The translations under genes were made by a program, and so were the position numbers. From NCBI GenBank assembly GCA_003486385.1, contig DNFT01000092.1:23964-43636 (forward strand): a stretch of DNA of 19,673 nucleotides. Direction: 5' to 3'. This DNA comes from Eubacterium sp. GTDB lineage: Bacteria; Bacillota; Clostridia; Lachnospirales; Lachnospiraceae. This document shows, piece by piece, positions 1 to 8,926 of this stretch. The notes under the pieces are model-generated. The model did no database searches. It was given only the letters and a program-made list of their open reading frames with translations, and had not been told where the DNA came from. Numbering within the stretch: the stretch's first letter is position 1; the number at the start of each line of letters is the position of its first letter.

Positions 1-299
1 GCTTCTCCCAAAAGTCGTGATATGCATAAATGCAATACGTTATACACAGCTAGGTTTATATAGCATGTTTGGGCACCCGAATCCATACAGGCAACCGTAA
101 AACACAAATTATAAAACATGAATTACCCACAAAACAAGGTTCATAACCTTCCGTATCACACGCGCGGGTTATGAACCTCTTTTGATTTCTACCTATAATC
201 TATTCATATCCATCATCTATTTCTGCCATACTTGTGCGGATTTTCGTTCTTCTGTTATATTCGTCATACTTTGCTTTTTTCTGTAATACGCATTGAGCC
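1..299. other. Intergenic region downstream of uvrA, no gene seen
   Basis: No convincing coding region or RNA gene was found on either strand between the window edge and the uvrA stop codon. The only clear structure is the inverted repeat at 137-178, listed separately. The stretch is AT-rich with scattered short T runs. The gene beyond the left edge is not visible. Confidence 0.6.
137..178 (-). terminator. Probable terminator after uvrBA (possibly bidirectional)
   Basis: A perfect 12-bp inverted repeat (AGGTTCATAACC at 137-148, complement at 167-178) encloses an 18-nt loop. Read on the minus strand, it lies about 120 nt past the uvrA stop and is followed by TGTTTTG. On the plus strand it is followed by CTTTTG. 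The T tracts are short and the loop is large, so it could also serve a convergent gene beyond the left edge, or be an operator-like site. Confidence 0.5.
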
Positions 300-3134
300 T
301 TAATTGAGATATTTCTTCACAAACTGTCCTGTGTATGACTTCTTGTTCCTGGCAACCTCCTCCGGTGTTCCCTTGGCTATCACGGTTCCACCGCCTTCGC
401 CACCCTCCGGTCCGATATCTATAAGATAGTCCGCTGTCTTTATGACATCAAGGTTATGCTCTATGACAACTACCGTGTTTCCGCTGTCCGAAAGTCTCCT
501 GAGAATATCGACAAGCTTATGAACATCTGCAAAGTGAAGTCCTGTCGTAGGCTCATCAAGAATATAGATTGTCTTACCTGTTCCACGTCTGCTCAGCTCC
601 GTGGCAAGCTTGATTCTCTGCGCCTCTCCACCCGAAAGCTCCGTTGACGGCTGTCCAAGTCTTATATATGATAATCCGACCTCGTTCATTGTCTCAATCT
701 TCCTTCTTATCGAAGGGACATTTTCAAAGAACTTCACAGCCTCCTCAACGGTCATATTGAGTACATCATATATGCTCTTTCCCTTGTACTTTACCTCAAG
801 AGTCTCCCTGTTGTAGCGCTTGCCACCGCAGACCTCACATGGTACATATACATCCGGGAGGAAATGCATCTCTATCTTGATTATTCCATCGCCGCCGCAT
901 GCCTCACAGCGTCCGCCCTTAACATTGAAGCTGAAACGTCCCTTGGAGTAGCCGCGCGCCTTGGCGTCAGAGGTTGAGGCAAACAAATCCCTTATCAGGT
1001 CGAAAGCACCTGTGTAGGTGGCCGGATTAGAACGCGGAGTTCTTCCTATAGGTGACTGGTCAATCGCTATAACCTTGTCAAGCTTCTCTATTCCTATAAT
1101 ATCATCATGCTCACCCGGTATAGTCCTCGCCCTGTTGAGGTCTCTTGCCAGTCTCTTATAAAGTATCTCATTGACAAGACTGCTCTTTCCGGAACCGGAG
1201 ACACCTGTGACACATGTAAAAATACCAAGCGGAATATCCACATCTATATTCTTGAGGTTATTCTGCCTTGCTCCCTTTATTGTGAGATAACCTGTAGGTT
1301 TTCTTCTCTCTTCCGGGACAAGTATCTTTCTTCTTCCACTGAGGTACGCACCGGTTATGGAATTCTCATTCTTCATTATCTCCTCTGCCGTACCTGTAGC
1401 TATAACCTCACCGCCATGTTCGCCCGCTGCAGGACCAATATCAACGATATAGTCCGCTGCACGCATAGTATCCTCATCGTGCTCGACAACTATAAGTGTA
1501 TTGCCTAAGTCCCTCAGCTTCATAAGTGCCGAGAGCAGCTTATCGTTATCCCTCTGGTGAAGACCTATGCTAGGCTCATCAAGGATGTACGCCACGCCCA
1601 CAAGACCTGAACCAATCTGCGTCGCTAGCCTTATTCTCTGTGCTTCACCTCCGGACAGTGTTCCGGTAGCACGCGAAAGTGTGAGATATTCAAGACCTAC
1701 GTTCACAAGGAAGCCCAGTCTTGCCTTGATTTCCTTCAATATCTGCTCTCCGATGGTCTGCTGAACAGGTGACAGCACCAGGTTATCAAGAAATGCCTTA
1801 AGCTTCACAATAGACATATCTGTCATCCGGAAAATATTTATTCCGCCGACGGTGACAGCAAGTGATGTTGCCTTAAGGCGCTGTCCCTTACATACCTCAC
1901 AAGGTGTAATCTTCATAAATGTCTCATATTCCTGCTTCATGCTGTCCGATGCCGTCTCGCGGTATCTCTTCTGCATATTGCGTATAAGTCCCTCAAATGC
2001 TATATCATACACACCTACTCCGCGCTGTCCGCGATAATGTACCTTAACCGTATGACCATCAGTTCCATTGACCAGAATATTCTTAATCTCTGCCGGATAA
2101 TCCTTATAAGGCGTGCTCAGGCTGAAATTATACTCTTCCGCCAATGCTTTTAAGATAGCTCTTGTAAAGCTGCCCTCCTCCGTTGATGACTGCCAGCCCA
2201 TAGCCGCAATCGCTCCCTCATCAATACTCAGTCTCTTATCCGGAATAATCAGGTCGATGTCAAATTCCATCTTATAGCCAAGACCGAAACACTCAGGGCA
2301 TGCGCCAAACGGGTTATTGAAGGAGAAGCTTCTAGGCTCCATCTCCTCAACACTTATTCCACAATCAGGGCATGCAAAGCTCTGGCTGAAATTGAGCATC
2401 TCGCCGTCGATAATATCTATCATTACAAGTCCATCCGCCAGCGCCAGCGCACTCTCAACCGACTCCGTAAGGCGCTTCTCAATACCCTCCTTCACAGAAA
2501 GTCTGTCAATAACAATCTCTATATTATGCTTCTTGTTCTTCTCAAGCTTGATCTCCTCTGAAAGCTCGTATATTATACCATCAACTCTCACACGGACATA
2601 GCCGCTCTTCTTCGCGCTCTCAAGAACCTTCACATGTTCACCCTTGCGTCCCCGCACAACGGGTGCAAGCACCTGAAACTTAGTACGCTCAGGCAGCCCC
2701 ATAATCTGGTCAACGATCTGGTCAACAGACTGCTTCCTGATTTCCCTGCCACACTTAGGGCAATGTACGATTCCCACTCTGGCATAGAGGAGTCTCATAT
2801 AGTCATATATCTCTGTGACAGTTCCGACTGTTGAACGTGGATTGCGGTTGGTCGACTTCTGGTCAATGGAAATCGCCGGTGACAATCCCTCAATGCTGTC
2901 CACATCCGGCTTCTCCATCTGACCTAGGAACTGTCTTGCATAGGATGAGAGCGACTCCATGTAACGCCTCTGTCCCTCTGCATATATAGTGTCAAACGCA
3001 AGGGATGACTTACCCGAACCGCTCACTCCGGTGAGAACGGTAAAGGAATCCCTTGGTATATCAACATCAATTCCCTTAAGGTTGTGCTCCCTCGCACCCC
3101 TTATCTTTATATAATTTCTAGAATATAAAGCCAT
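300..3134 (-). CDS. uvrA: Excinuclease ABC subunit A (UvrA)
   Basis: ATPase subunit of UvrABC nucleotide excision repair; it scans DNA for distorting lesions and loads UvrB. At 944 residues it is full length. Visible in order: first Walker A GVSGSGKS at about 36-43, C125/C128, the zinc-finger cysteines C255/C258 and C279/C282, first signature LSGGEAQR at 493-500 with Walker B ending in DEP near 519-521, second Walker A at 644-651, second zinc module C743/C746 and C766/C769, and second signature LSGGEAQR at 833-840 with DEP at about 860. No lesion or missing motif is seen. The ATG is 3 nt beyond the uvrB stop, and its GGAGG ribosome site lies inside the last codons of uvrB, so the two are translationally linked. 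It should share uvrB's SOS control. Confidence 0.98.
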   Translation of the reverse strand: MALYSRNYIKIRGAREHNLKGIDVDIPRDSFTVLTGVSGSGKSSLAFDTIYAEGQRRYMESLSSYARQFLGQMEKPDVDSIEGLSPAISIDQKSTNRNPRSTVGTVTEIYDYMRLLYARVGIVHCPKCGREIRKQSVDQIVDQIMGLPERTKFQVLAPVVRGRKGEHVKVLESAKKSGYVRVRVDGIIYELSEEIKLEKNKKHNIEIVIDRLSVKEGIEKRLTESVESALALADGLVMIDIIDGEMLNFSQSFACPDCGISVEEMEPRSFSFNNPFGACPECFGLGYKMEFDIDLIIPDKRLSIDEGAIAAMGWQSSTEEGSFTRAILKALAEEYNFSLSTPYKDYPAEIKNILVNGTDGHTVKVHYRGQRGVGVYDIAFEGLIRNMQKRYRETASDSMKQEYETFMKITPCEVCKGQRLKATSLAVTVGGINIFRMTDMSIVKLKAFLDNLVLSPVQQTIGEQILKEIKARLGFLVNVGLEYLTLSRATGTLSGGEAQRIRLATQIGSGLVGVAYILDEPSIGLHQRDNDKLLSALMKLRDLGNTLIVVEHDEDTMRAADYIVDIGPAAGEHGGEVIATGTAEEIMKNENSITGAYLSGRRKILVPEERRKPTGYLTIKGARQNNLKNIDVDIPLGIFTCVTGVSGSGKSSLVNEILYKRLARDLNRARTIPGEHDDIIGIEKLDKVIAIDQSPIGRTPRSNPATYTGAFDLIRDLFASTSDAKARGYSKGRFSFNVKGGRCEACGGDGIIKIEMHFLPDVYVPCEVCGGKRYNRETLEVKYKGKSIYDVLNMTVEEAVKFFENVPSIRRKIETMNEVGLSYIRLGQPSTELSGGEAQRIKLATELSRRGTGKTIYILDEPTTGLHFADVHKLVDILRRLSDSGNTVVVIEHNLDVIKTADYLIDIGPEGGEGGGTVIAKGTPEEVARNKKSYTGQFVKKYLN

Positions 3135-3137
3135 CTT

Positions 3138-5117
3138 CTATTCCTCCAGCATACTCTTCTTAATCTCAATTATCCGGTCACGCAGCTCTGCCGCACGTTC
3201 AAAATCAAGCTCCGCTGCCGCCTTGTGCATCTGCTTGCTGAGTTCCTTGAGAAGCTTCTCAAGCTCCTTATGGCTCATCGACTCGATATCCTTCTCCATA
3301 TCTGCCTTCGGCTCTGTTGCCGCCTTAGATATAGCTATGAGGTCACGCACCGCCTTCTTTATGGTAGTAGGTGTAATACCATGCTCATCATTATACTTCT
3401 TCTGTATCTCCCTACGTCTCTGTGTCTCCTCTATAGCATGGCGCATAGAATCGGTAATCACATCAGCGTACATAATTACCCTTCCATCGGCGTTACGTGC
3501 TGCCCGCCCTATCGTCTGGATGAGCGATGTCTCTGAACGCAGGAACCCCTCCTTATCGGCATCAAGAATCGCCACAAGCGTAATCTCAGGAATATCAAGT
3601 CCTTCTCTCAGAAGATTGATTCCCACAAGCACATCAAACACATCAAGTCTCATATCCCTTATAATCTCGGCGCGCTCAAGGGTATCAATATCAGAGTGAA
3701 GATACCTCACCCTGATACCAGCTTCCTTCATATAGTTCGTCAAATCCTCCGCCATTCTCTTGGTGAGCGTTGTTATGAGTACCTTGTTGTGCTTACCCAC
3801 TTCCTTATTGACCTCACCGATAAGGTCATCAATCTGTCCCTCCACAGGCTTTACCGTAATCTCCGGGTCAAGAAGTCCTGTAGGTCTTATAATCTGCTCC
3901 GTTCTTAAAAGCTCATGTTCGGCTTCGTAATCGGAAGGAGTTGCGGACACGAACAGCATCTGGTCAATCTTTCCCTCGAACTCCCCAAAATTCAATGGTC
4001 TGTTGTCCAGTGCCGATGGCAGACGGAAGCCATAATCGACAAGCGTTGTCTTACGTGACCTGTCACCCGCATACATACCCCGTATCTGAGGTATTGTGAT
4101 ATGTGACTCATCGACTATTATCAGAAAATCCTCCGGGAAATAATCTATAAGCGTATAGGGCGGTGTCCCCGGAGCAAGCCCTGCAAGGTGCCGCGAATAG
4201 TTCTCAATGCCGGAGCAGAAGCCTGTCTCAAGCATCATCTCAACATCAAAGCTCGTTCTCTCCTTGATACGCTGTGCCTCCAAGAGCTTATCCTCGCTCT
4301 TAAAGTACGCTACTCTCTCCTCCATCTCCTGCCTGATATCAGCCGCCGCCTCAATCATCTTCTCGCGCGGCACAACATAGTGCGAAGCAGGGAATATTGC
4401 CACATGCGAAAGCTCCGCCCTCTTCTCACCGGTAAGCACATCTATCTCCGTGAGCCTGTCTATCTCATCCCCGAAGAACTCAACCCTTACAGCCCTGTCC
4501 GTGGATGCCGCAGGGAATATCTCAAGCACATCTCCTCTTACCCTGAAGGAGCCTCGCTTAAAATCCATGTCATTTCTGGTATACTGATTGTCGACAAGCT
4601 TCCTTATAATCTCGTCCCTGTCCTTCTCCATACCCGGACGCAGCGATACAACCATGCTCTCGTAATCTACAGGGCTTCCAAGTCCATATATGCATGAAAC
4701 GCTGGCAACAATAATGACATCCTTACGCTCTGAGAGTGCTGCGGTGGCGGAATGTCGCAGCTTATCTATCTCATCATTTATTGAGGAATCCTTCTCTATA
4801 TAGGTATCCGTGGATGGCACATATGCCTCCGGCTGATAGTAATCATAATAGGACACAAAATACTCAACTGCGTTCTCAGGAAAGAACTCCTTCATCTCTC
4901 CATAGAGCTGTCCCGCCAATGTCTTATTATGCGATATAATAAGTGTCGGCTTGTTAAGGGCCGCTATGACATTCGCCATTGTGAACGTCTTACCCGAACC
5001 TGTAACTCCAAGAAGCGTCTCGAACTGATTACCCTCCCTGAAGCCCTTCACAAGCTCTTCAATGGCATGCGGCTGGTCCCCCGTAGGTGCATATTCAGAA
5101 TGTAGCTTGAACTCCAT
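3138..5117 (-). CDS. uvrB: Excinuclease ABC subunit B (UvrB)
   Basis: Damage-verifying helicase-like subunit of UvrABC; it receives DNA from UvrA, inserts a beta-hairpin and recruits UvrC. At 659 residues it has the usual length. Seen in the sequence: Walker A GVTGSGKT at about 37-44, the tyrosine-rich beta-hairpin region YYDYYQPEAYVP at about 91-102, the DESH box at 336-339, helicase motifs EGLDIPE (505-511) and QTIGRAARN (534-542), and a C-terminal UVR helix pair at about 620-655 that normally contacts UvrC. The ATG at 5117 matches the family start (MEFKLHSEYAPTGDQP), but its ribosome site is weak (AAAGAAG). It is the first gene of the uvrBA operon, with a roughly 110-nt leader from the promoter at 5234-5262. 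Confidence 0.98.
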   Translation of the reverse strand: MEFKLHSEYAPTGDQPHAIEELVKGFREGNQFETLLGVTGSGKTFTMANVIAALNKPTLIISHNKTLAGQLYGEMKEFFPENAVEYFVSYYDYYQPEAYVPSTDTYIEKDSSINDEIDKLRHSATAALSERKDVIIVASVSCIYGLGSPVDYESMVVSLRPGMEKDRDEIIRKLVDNQYTRNDMDFKRGSFRVRGDVLEIFPAASTDRAVRVEFFGDEIDRLTEIDVLTGEKRAELSHVAIFPASHYVVPREKMIEAAADIRQEMEERVAYFKSEDKLLEAQRIKERTSFDVEMMLETGFCSGIENYSRHLAGLAPGTPPYTLIDYFPEDFLIIVDESHITIPQIRGMYAGDRSRKTTLVDYGFRLPSALDNRPLNFGEFEGKIDQMLFVSATPSDYEAEHELLRTEQIIRPTGLLDPEITVKPVEGQIDDLIGEVNKEVGKHNKVLITTLTKRMAEDLTNYMKEAGIRVRYLHSDIDTLERAEIIRDMRLDVFDVLVGINLLREGLDIPEITLVAILDADKEGFLRSETSLIQTIGRAARNADGRVIMYADVITDSMRHAIEETQRRREIQKKYNDEHGITPTTIKKAVRDLIAISKAATEPKADMEKDIESMSHKELEKLLKELSKQMHKAAAELDFERAAELRDRIIEIKKSMLEE

Positions 5118-5183
5118 GTGCTCATCTTCTTTCTTTATATAGTAATCTGTATAAGCCTAATCGCCATAACAGACATGCTCTTA

Positions 5184-5231
5184 ATAAATTCATAATCCAT
5201 CAACTCTTTTATTATGCGATAAATTCATAAT
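5184..5231. repeat. Perfect 13-nt direct repeat in the uvrB leader
   Basis: ATAAATTCATAAT occurs at 5184-5196 and again at 5219-5231, a period of 35 nt. On the minus strand (ATTATGAATTTAT) the first copy spans the predicted transcription start of uvrB, and the second lies within the leader. The repeat is AT-rich, so chance is possible. Confidence 0.6.
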
Positions 5232-5233
5232 TG

Positions 5234-5262
5234 ATATTAACACAAAAGGTGTATTTTGTCCA
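5234..5262 (-). promoter_or_regulatory. SigA-type promoter of uvrBA
   Basis: Minus strand: -35 TGGACA (5262-5257), a 17-nt spacer, and -10 TAATAT (5239-5234), preceded by TG one base upstream of the -10 (extended -10). This places the start of transcription near 5227, about 110 nt ahead of the uvrB ATG. The LexA box lies 8 nt upstream of the -35. Confidence 0.75.
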
Positions 5263-5270
5263 TAGATTTT

Positions 5271-5284
5271 AGAACATTTGTTCG
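5271..5284 (-). promoter_or_regulatory. LexA/SOS box upstream of uvrBA
   Basis: Minus strand reads CGAACAAATGTTCT. The Gram-positive LexA (DinR) box known from Bacillus and Clostridia is CGAACRNRYGTTYC; this site fits every position except the last. It sits 1 nt beyond the stop of the acetyltransferase gene and 8 nt upstream of the uvrBA -35. uvrBA is a classical SOS target, so site and context agree. Confidence 0.85.
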
Positions 5285-5285
5285 T

Positions 5286-5819
5286 TTATATTTCAGTACA
5301 GTGATATACACCTTCGTACAAAACTCTTCGCAAGAACTTAAATCGTTCCTCGTCAACAGCCTCCTTCGAGGTCATAATAAAAAGCGGGATCGAATTCTTC
5401 CCCTCGGACATCGGTGGCTGTATATAATGATACTCATTAAGTACAAAACCATTTCTGCTGTAAAAGCCTATTCTTCTACGCGCCAGCTCATTTTCCGGAG
5501 GCTCCACCTCCAGGCAGAGCTGCTTGTCCATCAGTTCATGCAGCCTATGTAAAACCTCTGCACCAATACCTCCGTTCCTATATTCAGGATTCACCGCAAA
5601 ATGTTCCACATAAGCAAATTCCTCGAAATCCCACACAGCGATAAACGCCTTTATTCTATTATCTCTGTCATCATCGACAACATATATACTATATTCAGGA
5701 TTGTCAAACAATGCCCGCTGCTCCGTATAATTCCTGCGCTCATCATCGGGGAAGCTCTGCTCCATAATTGCAAACACATTATCAAATTCATCTATATTTA
5801 TCCTTCTCAATTCCAACAT
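5286..5819 (-). CDS. GNAT-family N-acetyltransferase
   Basis: Cytoplasmic acetyl-CoA-dependent acetyltransferase of about 177 residues; the substrate cannot be told. The acetyl-CoA-binding motif A is clear (VEHFAVNPEYRNGGIGAEVL, with the R/Q-x-x-G-x-G/A loop as RNGGIG), followed by the usual late segment FYSRNGF that resembles the Y-x-x-x-GF motif B region. An ATG 12 nt further upstream (5831) is in frame but has no ribosome site. The ATG at 5819 has GGAG six bases ahead and is preferred. A TATAAT lies at 5841-5846 without a good -35. The gene ends immediately before the SOS box of uvrBA. It may be a passive neighbour, and no repair role is implied by the sequence. Confidence 0.85.
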   Translation of the reverse strand: MLELRRINIDEFDNVFAIMEQSFPDDERRNYTEQRALFDNPEYSIYVVDDDRDNRIKAFIAVWDFEEFAYVEHFAVNPEYRNGGIGAEVLHRLHELMDKQLCLEVEPPENELARRRIGFYSRNGFVLNEYHYIQPPMSEGKNSIPLFIMTSKEAVDEERFKFLRRVLYEGVYHCTEI

Positions 5820-5825
5820 AAAAAT

Positions 5826-5829
5826 CTCC
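5826..5829 (-). promoter_or_regulatory. Ribosome site deciding the GNAT start
   Basis: GGAG on the minus strand, 6 nt ahead of the ATG at 5819-5817. It overlaps the alternative upstream ATG (5831-5829), which has only a weak purine run before it, so the shorter form is preferred. Confidence 0.65.
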
Positions 5830-6015
5830 ATTCCAATCTTATTATAATTTTCTCACTGTCTGCTTATATTTCATACTAATCCCAATGTCACTGCTTTTGC
5901 AATGACTCAAATAGTAATAAAAAAACGTGCTTTTTACGTTTTCACACCAGCCCTTCAGTCAAATCCGTACAGCTAATCTTCATATTAAGTTCAAATAAAT
6001 CAAGCATATAATTAA

Positions 6016-6047
6016 AGCCGGAAGACATGCTTTCATGCCTTCCGACT
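6016..6047 (-). terminator. Rho-independent terminator of the ftsEX-M23-ctpA operon
   Basis: Minus strand: 14-bp stem (arms 6034-6047 and 6016-6029) with a 4-nt AAAG loop. The one mismatch seen on the plus strand becomes a G-U wobble on the minus strand, so the hairpin is more stable in that direction. It is followed by TTAATTATATG. It lies about 95 nt past the ctpA stop. The T tract is poor. Confidence 0.7.
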
Positions 6048-6140
6048 CTATGATAGTTCTGTTCGATTAGCCGCATATCTGAAACCATGAGCTTATTCTT
6101 ATGATTTCAATAAAAGCTTTGTCTGCGTAAAATCCCTGAA

Positions 6141-7517
6141 TTACTTTTGAAGCTGCTCCTTCAGTATCTCAATAGCCTTCTGAAGCTGAACATCCTCATC
6201 CTCAGGAATAGTTACATAGGTCTTAAGCTCATCAGGAAGATCAATCTCAACATCCGGATCTACTCCAACCTTGTGTATGCTCTTTCCGCTAGGAAGGTAA
6301 TAATCCTCTATTGTAATCTTCACACCCGTGCCATCACTCAAGGAGAATGCCGTCTGTACAATTCCCTTTCCATAAGTGGTAGTTCCGACAAGTGTTCCTA
6401 CCCCATAGTCCTTTATGGCTCCCGCAAATATCTCTGAGGCGCTCGCACTGTTACCATTAATGAGAACTGTAAGCGGAACCGTGAGCTTGGTATCGGCATC
6501 GGATGTGTACTCCTGTGCCGTTCCATTCCTATCCTTGACCGAAACAATGGTTCCCTCCGGAAGAAGCTCGTCAAGCATGGCAACAACCGTATTAAGAATA
6601 CCGCCCGGATTGTTGCGGATATCAATGACAAGAGCCTCCATGCCCTGCTCTATCAGCGAATCCAGTGCCTGCGAAAACTGATCTGAGGTCACCTCATCAA
6701 ATTCCTCAATCTGAATGTAACCTATGTTGTCATCCATCATTCTGTAATTGACGGTCTTGACATCAATCTGGCGGCGTGTCACCTCGACATCGAACACTTC
6801 CTCATCGCGCTGTAAGGTTATGGTAACGCTCGTTCCCTCTTCTCCCTTGATAAGGGCAACCGCCGTATTCAAATCCATGCCTGTTATCTCTGTTCCGTCA
6901 ACCGCAAGAATGAGGTCACCCGGTCTTATTCCCGCCTCGTAACCCGGACAGTCCTCATACGGTCTTACAGCCGTAACCAGTCCTGTCTGCATATTCTGCT
7001 GGACAACAACGCCTATTCCACAATACGAACCCGATGAACTCTCCATGAATGCTTTAAACTCATCTCCTGTATAGTATACAGAATATGGATCGCCGAGTGA
7101 ACCCATCACAGCCTTATATATAGCATCTACCATTGCATCTTTGTCATAATCATATAGATAATAATAGTCAATCACCTGCATGAGAGTATCTATCTTCTCT
7201 ATAACCTCATCTGTAAGCTGTTCGCTTTTCGGCTTATACTTTCCATAGGTTGCCTTCGAGGTTGTCTCTTCAACCTGATTATCCGTTTTTGAACCTGTAG
7301 AAGCCGAAGCATTCTTCTGCGCAGCATCTTCCCCTGTGCCCTGCTCTATACGGTTGCTTTTGTCAGAACCCGGTCCAATCAATGATGATATACCGCTGCA
7401 CCCTGCAAGAACTGCAATCATAAGGACTGCCGACAGCATACCGACAGCAACACCCCTTAAAAAGCCACTATTTTTTTTCTTTTCCAGCTTAGAATTATTA
7501 TTATTTTTTTCTTCCAT
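6141..7517 (-). CDS. ctpA: Carboxy-terminal processing protease (S41, PDZ-containing)
   Basis: Cell-envelope serine protease of the CtpA/Prc family, 458 residues. Order: a lysine- and asparagine-rich cytoplasmic start, a hydrophobic segment at about 22-39 ending in VLAGC with Cys40 (a possible lipobox), a Ser/Thr/Lys-rich linker to about 100, a PDZ domain at about 158-248, and the S41 core at about 260-440. Motifs seen: DIRNNPGG at 299-306, the SASASEIF box with the probable nucleophile S361, and TYGKG with the general-base lysine K384. The ribosome site AGAGG is 8 nt before the ATG. It follows the M23 hydrolase gene by 27 nt and is probably the last gene of the ftsE operon. Family members degrade or trim envelope proteins, and murein hydrolases are known targets, so the neighbouring hydrolase is a reasonable (inferred) substrate. 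Confidence 0.92.
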   Translation of the reverse strand: MEEKNNNNSKLEKKKNSGFLRGVAVGMLSAVLMIAVLAGCSGISSLIGPGSDKSNRIEQGTGEDAAQKNASASTGSKTDNQVEETTSKATYGKYKPKSEQLTDEVIEKIDTLMQVIDYYYLYDYDKDAMVDAIYKAVMGSLGDPYSVYYTGDEFKAFMESSSGSYCGIGVVVQQNMQTGLVTAVRPYEDCPGYEAGIRPGDLILAVDGTEITGMDLNTAVALIKGEEGTSVTITLQRDEEVFDVEVTRRQIDVKTVNYRMMDDNIGYIQIEEFDEVTSDQFSQALDSLIEQGMEALVIDIRNNPGGILNTVVAMLDELLPEGTIVSVKDRNGTAQEYTSDADTKLTVPLTVLINGNSASASEIFAGAIKDYGVGTLVGTTTYGKGIVQTAFSLSDGTGVKITIEDYYLPSGKSIHKVGVDPDVEIDLPDELKTYVTIPEDEDVQLQKAIEILKEQLQK

Positions 7518-7544
7518 AAATACAACCTCTTTTTCATGTCATTT

Positions 7545-8918
7545 TTAACGCGGAACCACCACGTAATCAAGCGGATTTACGAACTCTCCCTTTATAATAA
7601 GCGAGAAATGAAGATGTGGTCCTGTCGAATTACCTGTGCTTCCCACAAGTGCAATCGTGTCACCGGCATTCACCTGCTGTCCCACCGACACGAGAATTGC
7701 CGAAGCATGCGCATACAATGTAACAACACCGCCGCCATGGTCTATCTTTACGCAATTACCGTATCCCCAATAGCTCTGTGCAAGCACTACCGTTCCACTG
7801 TATGCCGCAAGTATCGGTGTTCCATTGATTCCGGCACCTGAAATATCCGTTCCGTCATGCAGCTTTTCATACCCCAATATAGGGTGCATTCTCATTCCGA
7901 ACTGCGAGGTGATCCTGTTGAATCCCGGAACAGGCCATGTAAATCCCGTGACATTTATCTCTGCAAGCTTCGCCGCTACAGCCGCGTCCGCATCCTTATT
8001 AAGCCTTGCCTGCTCTGCAAGCCATGCCGCATATTCCTTTCTTGCCTGCTCAACGAGCTGTTCCTGCTCCTCAACCTCCTTGAGTGCAAGCTGTTTCTTA
8101 TACTCTGTGTCACTCTGCTGCGATTCAAGGTTACTTAACTCGTTGTTCTTGGCGTTGTATAAATCAGTGTATGACGTCTGAAGCACTTCCTGCTCGGATT
8201 TCTTAGAATCAAGAACCGACTTCTGCTCCTCCAGCTCACCAAGTTCAGTCTCATACTGGGCTTCCCGCGTCTCAAGTTCACTCTTCTGTGTCTCAAGGTT
8301 CGCCAGAAGATTGGTTATTCTATCCTTAGTTTCCCCATATTCAATGAGTTTTTCACGGTCATATTTGGAAATCTCGGAAATATATTCTGCATTGTTAAGG
8401 AAATCAATCATGCTGTCCGATGAAAACAGAATATCAAGAAAACTCTCATCACCATTTTCATACATATATTGTATCCTGAGTTTCATTGACGAATACTGAT
8501 TTGCCTCTGTTGTCTGTGCATCCGATAGGTTAATCTCCGTCTGTGCAATACTTGTCTTAACTGCGTCAATATTGGCCAAGGTATCATTAATCTGCATCTG
8601 TTTGGCGTCTATCTCTGCCTGCTTGGCATTTATCTCCTGATTAAGATTATATATCTGCAGCGTCACATCGGAAATCCAGCCATCCACCTGATTTATGTAG
8701 GATTCTGTATCAGAAATGCTTCCGTTCAACTCATTAAGCTTGTTGTCAAGCTGTTGCGCCTGCTGTTTTGCTGCCTCTAACTCACGTTCAGCCTGCTTTA
8801 CATCATCCTCCGTAATCGCCTGATAATCATCCGGCTTAAGCGGAAGCATGATAATAAGTAACGCTGCGAAAACAAACCGCTTAATCCATGATTTCTTAAA
8901 AACATGTGCTTTTTTCAA
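7545..8918 (-). CDS. Coiled-coil M23 (LytM) murein hydrolase, EnvC/PcsB-like partner of FtsEX
   Basis: Predicted extracytoplasmic peptidoglycan endopeptidase, 457 residues. An N-terminal hydrophobic segment (about 11-27) looks like a signal peptide or anchor. A long Gln/Glu/Lys-rich coiled coil follows, from about 36 to 310, interrupted near 140-175 by a less charged stretch. The LytM domain covers about 335-455, with zinc ligands H354 and D358 (HxxxD), H404 and the HLH motif at 435-437, all present, so it appears catalytically complete. The start is TTG, supported by GGGAGG 8 nt ahead; no in-frame ATG would keep the export signal. Placed directly after ftsX (29-nt gap), it matches the EnvC/PcsB architecture, in which the coiled coil docks on the FtsX extracellular loop and ATP hydrolysis by FtsE activates cleavage. 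Confidence 0.9.
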   Translation of the reverse strand: MKKAHVFKKSWIKRFVFAALLIIMLPLKPDDYQAITEDDVKQAERELEAAKQQAQQLDNKLNELNGSISDTESYINQVDGWISDVTLQIYNLNQEINAKQAEIDAKQMQINDTLANIDAVKTSIAQTEINLSDAQTTEANQYSSMKLRIQYMYENGDESFLDILFSSDSMIDFLNNAEYISEISKYDREKLIEYGETKDRITNLLANLETQKSELETREAQYETELGELEEQKSVLDSKKSEQEVLQTSYTDLYNAKNNELSNLESQQSDTEYKKQLALKEVEEQEQLVEQARKEYAAWLAEQARLNKDADAAVAAKLAEINVTGFTWPVPGFNRITSQFGMRMHPILGYEKLHDGTDISGAGINGTPILAAYSGTVVLAQSYWGYGNCVKIDHGGGVVTLYAHASAILVSVGQQVNAGDTIALVGSTGNSTGPHLHFSLIIKGEFVNPLDYVVVPR

Positions 8919-8926
8919 TTATAATT

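Larger units (their letters stand above)
5820..6140. other. Intergenic region between the ctpA operon and the GNAT gene
   Basis: About 320 nt without a supported gene. It contains the ctpA-side terminator at 6016-6047 and a weaker AT-rich hairpin at 5922-5942 (AAAACGT/ACGTTTT, minus-strand tail of seven T including the stem end). Nearest the GNAT gene there is a TATAAT at 5841-5846. No RNA gene was recognised. Confidence 0.55.

Noticed and set aside
5922..5942. AAAACGT/ACGTTTT hairpin as a second terminator
   Set aside because: Very low G+C stem of 7 bp. It is noted in the intergenic entry, but the 6016-6047 hairpin is a better terminator for the operon.
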